DNA of 64,000 nucleotides from Pocillopora verrucosa. Lineage: Eukaryota > Cnidaria > Anthozoa > Scleractinia > Pocilloporidae. This document shows, piece after piece, positions 21,150-32,260 of the stretch. The DNA is taken from positions 12,171,252-12,235,251 of the forward strand of contig NC_089322.1 of assembly GCF_036669915.1 (NCBI RefSeq). The letters are read 5' to 3'. The notes under the pieces were generated by a model. The model saw only the letters and a list, made by a program, of their open reading frames with translations. It searched no databases and was not told the origin of the DNA. Numbering within the stretch: the first letter of the stretch is position 1; every line of letters starts with the position of its first letter. The position numbers were made by a program, and so were the translations under genes.

Positions 21150-21540
21150 TACAGACCTTCCTGCAAAGTGACTTGAATTTAGCATCTAATTGGTTTCAGG
21201 CTAATGGTGTGACATCTAACCCAAGCAGACATCTCTCTTGAGGTTTGGAACTGACTCTAATGATCTCTCTGTTTCACTTAATGGCACTCTAATCGATAGC
21301 ACTAATACAATGCAACTCCTTGGTGTCAGCATCGATGAAAATCTTCATTTCACTCATGCTAAGGATCTTGTAGGAAAAATTAGCCCTAAGTTGCGAGTTC
21401 TGAAGTGTTATTAATACCTTATCCCTACTCATGCCAAGAAGAGGCTGTATCTAGCTTATTTTCTCCCACATTTAACCTACTTTTCCACCATCCAGTTCCA
21501 CTATGGCAAGTGAAATGCTGATATAATTGAGAAATTCAAT
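21150..21540 (+). pseudogene. Non-LTR reverse transcriptase C-terminal fragment
   Basis: Frames around 21160-21530 read LQSDLNLASNWFQANGV, FGTDSNDLSVSLNGTLI, MQLLGVSIDENLHFT and LIPTHAKKRLYLAYFLPHLT. This is the conserved sequence after the catalytic motif of CR1/jockey-like RTs (thumb and connection). A TGA at 21239-21241 and shifts break it. It probably belongs with the 3' piece at 22340-22775, the two being separated by an unrelated insertion. Confidence 0.7.
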
Positions 21541-21949
21541 GAATCCATCCTTTCTGATGCGTGATTTTCTATTTTTCAAGCTCGTGACACGTGATTTACA
21601 AGACTTACTAATTAGATTTCCATGATAAGTGATTGCTCTTTGACCTTGAAGGATACCAAGGAAATTCAAAGGAAATAGAGTCTTGACAAAGATGAATAAA
21701 TCACGCCAGCCATGTTTTCTGGTCTTGACTGTCCTTGCTGACCTTTGCTTGACCTTGATGACTTTGATCTTTGTGGTAGGTTCAAACAATCATAATGCAA
21801 TAGGCTTTAGTTTATACACAGTTTTCATAAAGGTGGACATACTGCAAGGCCTGGTGAGAACAACATGAAAACAAGGTCACAAAGGCCTCAAAATTTAACT
21901 GTATAAATATGGCATCCTCTTGGAGTAGCTAATGCAATGATTCCCCAAA
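21541..21949. other. No gene recognised
   Basis: Short random frames only. Lies between two parts of a probable non-LTR element. Confidence 0.4.
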
Positions 21950-22260
21950 TGCGATTTTTCTCATGGAAGATGATATTCCAGGTGCTCCACTGCTTAGATG
22001 AAAGCCTGAAGAGCTGAAAAATGCAGAACTATCATTGTGGCTGGAGTGCCATGGTGAATTGGGAAAAGGTCTGAAGATGAAAGGGCACCTTGTGAAATGA
22101 GTGTATGAGTACATCATAACTGGCAAAGATAGAAACATCACATTGTTGACCCAGATCCAGACAAGATTTACAGTTGCAGAAAAGAGTGACTGAGCACCTT
22201 TACTGATGTTAGCAGAAAAGAGAGTGTTTCGGTGCAGTTTCCCAACAAAAGTTGGGAAAT
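21950..22260 (+). pseudogene. SAP-like N-terminal fragment of a SWIM/YqaJ-type transposon gene
   Basis: The plus frame reads EDDIPGAPLL, stop, KPEELKNAELSLWLECHGEL, LKMKGHLVK, stop, VYEYIITGKDRN, then in another frame VDPDPDKIYSC and SVQFPNKSWEMG. The pattern of two helices with LK-x-x-EL-x-x-WL-x-C-x-G and K-G-LVK resembles the SAP-like module that I recall at the start of cnidarian YqaJ/SWIM transposon proteins. At least two stops and one shift make it non-functional. It links loosely to the YqaJ gene at 45.7-47.4 kb, which lacks this module in the window. Confidence 0.4.
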
Positions 22261-22339
22261 GGGAATTAATTCTTATGTATAAGGTTTAGAATTATATAGC
22301 ACCACAGCAGGTATGTAGCATTTTCTTAAAGCAATTTTG

Positions 22340-22775
22340 CTATTCCTAGTTTCAATTCAATAAAATACAGAAAGCACAGTTTAAGACTTTAGGACCCTAT
22401 TTGTGGGGAGAAATAGAAAATGAACTCAAGAGCGAGACGAGCCTTGCAGCATTTAAAAAAGCTATTTGTAAAATGAATATTTTTAATATCTTAGATTGTA
22501 ATTGCACTGCATCTCAGTCTTAACCAAAGTCCGCATTCTTATTATATCAATTTTTCTTTAAAATATCCCATTTCCAATATATTTAAAAATAGATTACTTA
22601 ATATTTTAATACATATTTTATAGTTTATATAATTAAATTTTATATCTTAATGTGTATAGCTATATATGTGTATATTGTTACTCTTTTATATACATATTAA
22701 GGTGGAGTGTCCCCAATTAGTTGTAATGCTAAATACAGAGACACTTAAATAAAGTTTATGTATGTAAGTCATATT
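22340..22775 (+). pseudogene. Non-LTR retrotransposon 3' end (RT C-terminus plus 3' UTR)
   Basis: The frame at about 22350-22510 reads FKTLGPYLWGEIENELKSET and FKKAICKM, matching the C-terminal G-x-x-LW-x-x-x...F-K pattern of non-LTR RTs. After a stop comes A+T-rich 3' UTR ending with AGAGACACTTAAATAAAG and short TATG-type repeats near 22760-22770, a typical element terminus. Probably the same element as the fragment at 21150-21540. Confidence 0.65.
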
Positions 22776-24143
22776 ACAATGTTAGATAGGTTAAGGTATG
22801 ACTAAAAGCCCTCTACAGTTTTTTCAGGAGAATATCCTTTCACAATAACGAAAATTTTGTAAAATCGTCTTATCAGGTGCTAAATTATTGAACGAGTTTA
22901 AACATTTCGTATGTAAATGCACATCATTCTACTGCCTTCAAATTACTAAAATCTCTAAATATGTTCTAGAAGAGACTTTGAAAGGTGTTGTCGACGTTTT
23001 GTCTTTCTGGTAAATGGTATAATTTAATTTTGACCACATAAATTTCACTGCTGTAAAGGTACGTGTACCTCATAAATAAAGCTAATTTTTAACATGTGCA
23101 AAACCTTCAAATGGCTCAAGCTTCTGGCGGATGCATTTCAAAAGGTTAATGGATAGATTTCTGTAAAAGTTTCTGTAGGCATTTGATTTTCTGCAACATG
23201 AGAGGTTTTCAAAGTCAGTCAAAAATGAAATACTTGACTTCCTGCAATCATTGTTGATTTAAAGGTCAGACAGGTATTTTACCCTGAGTCAATTGTCTTG
23301 ATCCATTTCAAGTCAAAAAAAGCACATGGGAATAAAGCAATGAAATATTCTAACCTTTCTTTGTTGTAGAAGGCAGCTTTAAAACCATTTTAGTGTGGTT
23401 TATTTGTTGCTGTTCACGAGTCATTGTCAACTTCTGTACAGGTGGTTAGATGCACATTTATTGGCAGGAGTCAACATGTTCCTTGTTACCTGGTAAAAAC
23501 ACTCTTTAATCATCTTTCGTTATATCATTTCACTGGCACATCTAATCAAAAGGTTAAGTCATCTGGTGAACATGTTCTGCTTTGTTCTGTGAAATACTGC
23601 ATCCCAAAACTTGCTGCTAAAACACATGGCGGAGTTACAATTTACCACTGACTGTCAGTTAATGGTCATGCAATGCTGCTGTTACATTAAAGGAGGTAGG
23701 AGAAGAGCTGTGAGAAGGGCTAAACTGTACATAGATTGCAGTAACAAAATTTATCAACTCCATTTACTCAATGCTTAAAAACATGTAAATTATGATACGA
23801 ATACTGATTCTCGTCTCTTTTTAGAAATCTCCAAGAAAAGTTTGCTTTATTGTTTTGGTGGATGAGGGGTGGTGGAGGGTGGAATGTTGGAATTCTTTTT
23901 ACCGCTGCAAAATCTTTACTTTTTCCCAACTAACCGAAATAAAATCCATGAAGAGCTCTAAAGCATAATAATATCTATAATATTTTTATATTTTTGCCAA
24001 TATGTTCTAGGAACTGTTGTTCTAGCTGGGCACTAAAAAGGGACTTTCTGAAGTCAACTTTTAGAAGACAATAAATAATTCAGCCGTTTGGCAGAAGATG
24101 TGAACTAACAAGAACAAAGCAAAAAAACTAATTTTTTATTTAA
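22776..24143. other. No gene recognised
   Basis: A+T-rich. The open frame at 23424-23651 shows no motif. No repeats of note. Confidence 0.5.
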
Positions 24144-25460
24144 ATGAATCGCCACAAACTGATGGTTCTCACCCAGACCCAAAATATACCTTTTGTCCTT
24201 TTCACAGATTCTACCACCCCAACTGTACCAGAAGAAATAATATGCTATATACATGGTCTATTGCCAGTAAAGAATGCCAGGAACTTTGAAAAAAAGTACT
24301 TCGACTGCACACTGCAATGTAAAGAGGGTTATTGCTGTGCTCTTTGTTTCTCACAACAGAAACAACCTGAGATAAAATAACATTTGAGAAAACAAAATGT
24401 ACAGTTAAAATTTTAAATTTTACAACCTCCACAAGTGATGACATAATATTAAATCACTAGAGCAAGATAATTCCAAATGAACAATCTGCAGGATTTAACT
24501 ACTCTGAGGATCTGATACCCAGTGGGGTGGTAAGCAGCATTTCCACACTGAATAATGTTGCCTCTGAGAACCTCATCACCATCAAAGCACAGGTGGTGAA
24601 CATTGCAACAACAAAAGTAGTCAATATGCAATATCAACGAACATTAAAGAAGCAAGAAGTTTTAATAAGAGACCCTACAAGCTCCATTAAAGTCATTCTC
24701 TGGGAATCCTATGTCGACACCCTCACCCTAAATTCAACTTACATTTTTAGAAACCTTAAGGTGAAACTATCTAAAAATAAAAACGAAAGACACTTGAATA
24801 CCGCCAAAGATGTGTCCTTTTACGCCAAAAAAACTGCACCATTTACTCAGCCATTAATAGATGTAAACAGAGAGTTGGCAAGCATGGTAACATCAACAAT
24901 TAATGGGAAGATAATAGGATTCCTTGAAATAAACACTGGGGTTTGTAGAGGATTGTACCAGTATGTGCATATACCACCGTGTTCCCCAAGATGAAATGAC
25001 TTGAGCGGTTTACAATCTTCGCATTGTCCAAGGTCTTTGCTGTATTTATTTGGAACAACTTTTTCCCTCCATGATATGCAGCCAATTGAGTCAAACAGCG
25101 CAGACTAACTCTTTACCATCAACAAATTCAAGAACTTATAACTCACATGAAGTTGGATTTGAACTTGAAAAGTGTCAGTAAAACAGACATGACACTTGAA
25201 ATATTGAAAGCAAACCCAGCCATCAACATAACTTATGATTTGCATTCAAACAAAGCACAAGCAATCAATTAATTAGCATAACTATACTTGACATTCTTTA
25301 GCCATGAGATGATATGATAGCTGCATTTTTCCCATTATAGGACAAGCACAAACAATTAATGGAAAGAGAATAAGATTACTTCAAGTAAACAACTCAATTG
25401 GCTGCATATCATGCAGGAAAAAAGTTGTTCCAAACAAAGACAATCAACTCATTCCATCTT
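24144..25460 (+). pseudogene. RPA-like OB-fold / zinc-ribbon protein gene, rearranged
   Basis: Single-stranded-DNA-binding type protein. A first piece (24144-24380; EEIICYIHGLLPVKNARNF) is continued in a second frame from about 24377. A TAG at 24458-24460 precedes the main open part, 24461-24994. That part reads VSSISTLNNVASENLITIKA and VLIRDPTSSIKVILWESYVD, then a HLNTAKD-type end: the strand pattern of an RPA70 OB fold (K-x-x-V, D-x-T-x-x-I-K-V-x-LW, Y-x-F). The C-terminal zinc-ribbon text is present twice, once inverted (25094 to 25000 on the minus strand, IGCISWREKVVPNK...QCEDCK) and once in plus orientation (25395-25440, IGCISCRKKVVPNKDN). Flanks of both are also duplicated. RPA-like proteins are carried by some Helitrons, so this may be element cargo. 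Stops, a shift and the inversion make it inactive. Confidence 0.6.
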
Positions 25461-26957
25461 AGTTATCCAGCATAACTATACTTAACATTATTTGTTAAGC
25501 CATGAAATGATATAATAGTTATATTTTGCCATTATATGTTAACCATAACTTTGTTTTTGTTTCATTAAAAATTTTGCCTTGACCTACAATCAGTTATTAC
25601 CCAAATATATTAAACTTCTGTATAATTATGTAAATTACTATGCTAAAATCCAGACTATTTTGAGCCATTTTTACCTATCATAGTTAAGTTGTAATTACAA
25701 TTACAGTTACAGTTTAAGATACCACTATACCATTGCCATTTTACTGTTATAGCTTAAGATACCAATATACTGCTGTTTCGCAACAAATTTCCCTTAACCT
25801 TCGATTAATTACAACACTGATCTATTATGCTATTTTTGGAATTTAACAAAATGTCATTTTACAACTTCAGGAATAAATTGTGTTACAAATGACTTCCCCT
25901 TTCCTTCTGTATTTTCTTGCATGTTTCTTTTCATTATGAAAAAGTTGGAAGACCCTTTCACACCCAATCCCCAACACTGTCCCTGTCCAATCAAACACAC
26001 CCCATAATCTCTGATTACTACCAGTTTCAATTCTTTTCAGGTTTTTCAGTCAAGGAGTTTTTTGAAGCACCTACAACACTGTAAAATTTAAGATATTATG
26101 CTATTTAAAAAATCACTTTCCAAACATTTTCCAATTTTTTCTCAAACAAATTAATCTTATTAGAATTGAAAGGGATGTTTCTTTCCGTTTAATATCTCTT
26201 TTTCAAAATTATTTTAAAGTGTCTTAGGTTCGGATTAATAACTTTTTGTTTAAAGGTCCAAAGTTAGATTTTTCCTAAATTATTATATAATTGTCAAGAT
26301 CATTGGTCTCTCATGAAGTAGTCATGACCACATGTACATTTCAACGGTTATCTTGTGAATTAAATCTGCAATGCTCCTTCTTTCGATCTTCATCAGTCAA
26401 ACCCACTAACAAATTATGGCCACGACAAGAACCAGTAATCCCTCAACTGATGTATCCCAAACATCATTTCTGTATTTTTTTTATGACCAAACATTTTTTT
26501 TATTTTTCTTTATGACCCTTTAGTTCTTACTGATTGAACACACTCCATGGTGACCAATCGCAAAGCTTGTTGTCAAAACATGACCAATCACAGAAAAGTA
26601 AACAAAACTATTCAAAGACCAAATATTGTACTAAAAGACATGAATGGGAAGGTTGTAAATCGCGCAACTATTCAACCCTTCAAAGATCGAGAGCTGAAAA
26701 CACAACGTAACGATAATTGTTATATTTTTCAGCATCGGCAACAGTCGGATTACAGAGCGACACTAATTTTCGCTTTGTATCAGGTGGATTAAAGTACCAG
26801 CATTAAGCGAAAAAGAGGAAAATCATTCATCGCTTCATATATTTCAGACCCAGCTTTGGTATAAAGCATAATGCAAACAACTATTAAGAATAATTACCAT
26901 GAAAGACGCAGTAATTAAACTAGCTGTAAGTTGCTTTTAGAAGACATAAAAACAAAA
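25461..26957. other. No gene recognised
   Basis: Very A+T-rich. A short segment (AGCTTAAGATACCAATATACTG at 25752) echoes one at 25710. Open frames 26291-26515 and 26547-26792 lack motifs. The latter could be an upstream exon of the following gene, but nothing in it shows this. Confidence 0.4.
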
Positions 26958-27085
26958 TGGTTGTCACAATTAATCTCGACAGGTGTCGTAATTCTTCACG
27001 ATTCCCTGATCTTCTTTCAGTGGTTGATTTGGGATAAAATTGTACTTAACCTACTTCACACAGGGCTTGTTCGAGTACTTCCCTT
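26958..27085 (+). repeat. Left copy of a ~130-bp inverted repeat
   Basis: Reverse-complement match, about 90% by eye, to 31026-31155. Shared blocks include GTCGTAATTCTTCACGATTC, GATCTTCTTTCA and GGGCTTGTTCGAGTACTTCC. Confidence 0.8.
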
Positions 27086-27227
27086 AGTATGCTTAGGAAT
27101 AAAACAAAAACTGTTTAACATTAACTACAACACCAACAGACCAAGCCACACCATGCCCTGTGAATTAAAATCTCAACAATTAAATATGAATGGTGCATCT
27201 ATATCCAATCATTTTCATATTTCTCAA

Positions 27228-29591
27228 GGACAAAAAGGAAAAAGTACTACAAACATAACATTAAAGCAAGAGTGAACCCAAACAAGCCCTGGTCCCTTAC
27301 CATTGATGGCATGGACCAAGCAAATCACAACTTGCCACATTTTAATACAAGTACAAAGGTAAAATCAATCCAACTTGTACATGTATTGAATATAATATTG
27401 GAATGTTTCCGAATTTTAAACGCTTCAGTTATAGGGTCTTCATTGCGAAAAAAGTTGACATTGAGAAAACATAGATGTCGGGTTGTTCCGCACAAACATC
27501 AACGTTGCACTAGATCACATTGACACAACTCTCACCGTACTAGCATGTACTTGCATAAGGATTTGGCTGAAGCTACAAGGTGTGAACATCAATTCATCAT
27601 TAGATGTTTCGACATAATTGCATTTCATTGTTCCACATTCTCATCAGGTAGACGAAGGTACATGGAAATTAAAAACGCATCTCACAGGTGTTCTTGTCAA
27701 TCAGAAACAAGAAGCCCATGCGTTTCTTGATTAATGCGAGTACCCCCATGATTCTAATTTGACCATCAACGTCATGCTGGAGACTCTGTTGCACATTAAA
27801 AGATTGGTAAGTTTAGCCGATGGACCACAAGTTGCCTTTACCCAGAGCCTAACATTAGTGTGCATATTGTTTTTGCCCCTTACTACGTAAAAGAAAGAGA
27901 TTCCATTTTGCCGTGCATCTCTTTCGTAATGAATCACAGAGGACGTCACCATGTGGTAAATACATAACACTCTCAGCTGCACCGTGTGCACCACATTGAC
28001 TTTTTACTGCATTTGGACGTTATCAGCAATATATTACTGAACAGGGTCACAGCAAATTGGATGATGAATTGACAAAATTACAATACATAACATTAGAGAA
28101 AAGCTAAAAGCTATAGTTCCAAATAGAATGTGTTGCAGTGTTTCGCCCAATACCTCCTTGTTGATCATTTTGTTGATCAATTCATTTTTTCGTTACTCTT
28201 CCCCCTGCCCTTACCTTCAGATGGACAACTATTGGAGGGAGCACAAAAATCGTTGTCTTAAGGTTTCTGAGTTTATTGGTAGAGGGGAAAATTTTGAAAA
28301 TAAGTTCAACGAGGATTAAATATTCCTCTTTTTGTCAGGACGTTCGTTACCACTTTAAGTCCTGGTTTACTGACCGTTGGTCTCTTTGACTTTGGTTGGC
28401 CTACTATTTTGTTTCATTTTATGCCAGCGATATTACTCTCAGTAATTGAAATGACAACAACATGTAACTATGTAAGGAAATTTGACTATGATTCATTCAG
28501 AACTAGGGTTAACAAACTAAATCACATGTTTTACTTTTTGACAGATCAAAATATATTTCTTGGTGGTGGGTCATACACATGAAAACATCGATCAGATGTT
28601 TTCATGTGTAGCAAGAAGACTTGCCAAGAATGACGCCCATACTTTAGAGGCACTGAAGGAACAGATTAAAGTATCGTACACCCCTCCTGTGTTAGTGGAG
28701 GAATTATCATAAAATATCATGTTCGAGATCAAAGCGTGGATGGAGAACTCCATTAACAACATATCAGGCCACGTCCACCAACACGTTTTTAAAATTCAAA
28801 ACAACAATGGCAACTCCAAGCTGTTCTATAAGAAGTGGTCCACCTCACCTGTCTGGCTGCCTGATGGCGGAATAAGTCTCATCTCGACCATACCAAGAGG
28901 AGTTCCCAAGCTTGTCAAACCGAACACTCTCGGTGGCATGTCCCTTGACAAGCTTGAAATGGACCTCCCAAAATACGCCATGAAATTGAAAGACTCAGAA
29001 ATGGTATGGTGGAGAGAATTCATAACCAGACAGAGGAATCGCCATCAGCAGCCAGACAGGACTAAAAAATGGGACTTGCATGGCCTGGAAAATACTATTT
29101 GCCAAGTTGCCACAGCGCAGTCTACTTCTTCTGTGGAGTTGAGTAGACTCGTATCGAGAGAGGAAAGAGAAGTCGAGGTAACTATAACCGCTCGACGATA
29201 ACAAAGAATAAACACCCAGGGTACCTCTTATGTGCAACAGTATGTTGCCGGATTTTAGCCAGCAAAGGCCGCACAAAGATACTATGAAATAACAAGTAAC
29301 GCAAATTTAAATATCGAGTTAATCTATATAGTAACCTGTGCCATATTGGTCTTGACTCTTACGGACACATATTATTCATCCGAGATGCAGATAACAGAAT
29401 CGTGGCTTTGATAATAACGAATGTTTTTCTTAAAAATGATGTGAACATTACCAGGTTATAATCATTACCCTCTGCTACTTTCCAAACAGATCACTGTAAG
29501 CAGAAAAAGAAAAGCAGATAGAAAAGCGGGTGGAAAGGCGAGTGGAAAAGCGGGAGAAGGGCGAGCCAAGACAAAGAGGACGAAAAAATAG
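27228..29591 (+). pseudogene. DUF7869-type transposase-like gene, five exons with two internal stops
   Basis: Exon A (about 27228-27358) reads KYYKHNIKARVNPNKPW, then LTIDGMDQANHNLPHF. Exon B (27648-27806) reads LKTHLTGVLVNQKQEAHAFL, stop (27732-27734), then CEYPHDSNLTINVMLETLLH. Exon C (about 28190-28270) gives QMDNYWREHKNR. Exon D (28545-29177) gives FLVVGHTHENIDQMFSCVAR, a stop at 28710-28712, then a long C-terminal region (ISTIPRGVPKL, DSEMVWWREF). Exon E (29490-29591) encodes a Lys/Arg tail ending KTKRTKK. AG-acceptor and GT-donor bases fit at 27359, 27647, 27807, 28544, 29178 and 29489 and keep phase. The DGMDQ, LQMDN and VGHTHE-x-x-D blocks are those of proteins I know as DUF7869, an RNase H-like fold suspected to be transposase-derived; the acidic residues sit where catalytic ones would. 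Function is unproven. Apart from the two TAA codons the visible part is clean, so loss is recent or the stops are alleles. Confidence 0.7.
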
Positions 29592-31025
29592 GTAAGCATT
29601 ACTAAATTAATGGATTTGTAGTCAGATTTTATAGAATACATCGGAAGAAAATTGTGGGCAATAGAGAGTGATGACATGATGCTTTTTTCCGACCTATGTC
29701 ATGTTAATTCCGAGAGGGGAGTGGGGGGAAGAAAATCCCTCTCACGGCAACATAATAGTATCCTGATGTCTATTTGTCAAATCTTCAGGAGGCTGGATCA
29801 CTATAAGGTTTTTTTTTTATTATTTCTGGTGGTTTAATTGAGCTGAATTAGAGGTCAATTCAAATTAGCACTATTAGCAGTTGTAGTAAATGTGGACTCA
29901 TCAGCTCAGTCCTCAATCAAAACCTCAGCGAATGACTACAGGGGGCATTAAAATTTTATTAACTCAAAAAGAAAGACACATGGAAAAAGTAAAACTACAT
30001 TTTAAGTATAATGACTGTAACTACTTTTTTTTTAATTGCAGAACCACTACTTACTGCTGAAAAGATTGTAGCATCAAACCAAGCATTTAGATTTTTTCAT
30101 TGTTTTTGTTTGTTTGCTTTCTTTTGTTTCTTTCCTCACATCATTTACCTCCAATTCTGAATTAAATTAACAATAAACAAAATCTACTATATCGTGTTTT
30201 CAATCTTTGAATGGCGTTGCGTATCAAGCGAAAATTTGTCGATCAGGCCACCGGTGGGTATACTTGCTGGACACCTTTCACCTAACTTACAGCCTATGTA
30301 ATTCAATTGTCTTCATCAAGGAAGCAGGCTACTTCTACACTATGGCCCTGGCTGGCTTGCGATGTTATTCTACACTACCTCCTATTACTATTTTAGTTGA
30401 TAATAAATATTATAGTTTCGCTGGCTAAAACTTTCTAATATGACATCTCAGGTATTCCTCAACTTTGAACTTCCTATCTCTTTCTGGATTTATCCTGTCA
30501 GATACAAAAAAAAAAGGTGAATACGTGACAATAAATGATATTATCACAAGCCGCAACACTGTTAAACAAAATTCGAATACCACCAGCTTTCATGGTGCAA
30601 GAAATTTAATCGATACTTAATGGATGGTTCACATTCATAGTGATAATCTCGAAAATATGTGCACAACGAAAAGGGTTGTTTAAGACTTAAATGCAGGGTG
30701 GATTGAGTGTCTCATCAACGCTTACTGATATCACGCAATGTTGCGTGACATCGCTTGGAGACCGATGGTGACGGAGATTGAATTGACTCAGGGTGAATTC
30801 AAGCTATCTCAGGTGGCTATGATTCTCATAACATCTCATTTTTCCATACAGTAGACATGGTCTCAGCGGACACAACTGAGCACACGTATGAACGTTTTGA
30901 CTTTGCCTTCTGCTTGGTAGTATATCTTTTCAATTTCAGTTAAGGTTACTTTTCTGTGTATCTCGCTCTTTCTTATCAAATACTAAAATAATCAAATCTT
31001 TGGTGTTATATGTATTACACGAAGA
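29592..31025. other. No gene recognised
   Basis: A+T-rich. The frame at 30207-30428 has no motif or splice support. A short perfect hairpin, TCACGCAATGTTGCGTGA, lies at about 30732. Nothing else stands out. Confidence 0.45.
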
Positions 31026-31155
31026 AAGGGAAGTACTCGAACAAGCCCTGTGCGAAGTAGGTTAAGTACAGTTTTATTCCGAATCAACCATTGAAAGAAG
31101 ATCGGGGAATCGTGAAGAATTACGACACTTTCTGTGTAAATTAATTGTGACGACC
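31026..31155 (-). repeat. Right copy of the ~130-bp inverted repeat
   Basis: Minus-strand counterpart of 26958-27085. The two enclose 3.9 kb that holds the DUF7869-type gene. Similarity fades beyond both ends, so I cannot say whether these are terminal repeats of one element or two insertions of a short dispersed repeat. Confidence 0.8.
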
Positions 31156-32164
31156 AATCGTATTTTCGTGGGGTAAGAAAGAGCTTACTAGAAGAGTTCA
31201 TTTCGTTGTTGCGAATCAATAAAACATTACTCTGCGAATTCCAGTGAATGTTTTTAAAATGTTTCTGTTGCCATGACAAGATGTTTGGGATGAAACAGAG
31301 CGATAACTTGTTATTTCTAGCGCCAACATATTTTTCTCACCCAGAGAGGGTGCTTGATGTCAGCTTCGAATTCCGCATAGAAAGGTTTGGCGGCGGAAAG
31401 GAAAAGCACTTTCGATGAGAACCCTCTGTGCACTTGTTTAGAAGTTTAGTATATCTCTCCGGAATATGCTAATCGAATGAAAGCAGTTTCGGAAACCACG
31501 AATACCCATGCCGACATTACGTGTTTGGATCTAAATAATTTTCCTATCAAAATAATGAATCGACAGTCGCGCACTGTTTTTAGATGTTTGCGTCAATTTC
31601 TATGTGTTATCATATACGTGTTATTAACGAAAGAGTGTGAAGTTTTTTTTATTCTTCCAAAAAAGTGAAGTAGGCCGTTCTTGTTGTTGTCTGTAAATCA
31701 GTCTCAGGTCAAAAACTACTACATTTTGCCGTTGGACACGACTTACAGATAGAGATGAGGAGGAAATAAGCACCTGCTTGCCGTCAACAAACCGAGCGAA
31801 GGTGTTGAGAACACTCCAATTTAGCTTGGCCAACGTCTCTTCTACCACTTGTACTTCTTCATTTTCCAGTCTGCCACTGCTAACTGGAGCGAACCCCCTT
31901 AGTTCTGTTCGTGGCTTCTCATCTCCATTACAGGAAATCAGTCCAGACTTTCATCCCCCTTGACTTCAACCCCTTCATACTCGTCGGCAAACCTCAGTGA
32001 AAAGAGCCGCATGGAAACTCAGCAAGTGAGGCTATCTGTGCAGTATCCCAGTAAAAGCCTGAACAAGAATGTTGGTAAAGCACTCACTCATGGAGTTCCC
32101 TCAAGAATTGCAACAGCAGTGATGAATTGCTTGCCAGTGAGAAACCAATCATTCTCACGTCTCC

Positions 32165-32207
<43 letters not shown>

Positions 32208-32260
32208 CTTTAGTTGTTCAAAAAGCACAGAAAAACAAAATTGTTTCTTTTTCTCTTCTA
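31156..32260. other. No gene recognised
   Basis: Mixed composition. Plus frames at 31778-31963 and 31960-32442 are Ser-rich without motifs; the second runs through the (TAT)n microsatellite and overlaps the BEL start, so it is unlikely to be real. Confidence 0.45.
32165..32205 (+). repeat. (TAT)n microsatellite
   Basis: About 13 TAT units immediately upstream of the truncated 5' end of a BEL/Pao element. Confidence 0.9.
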
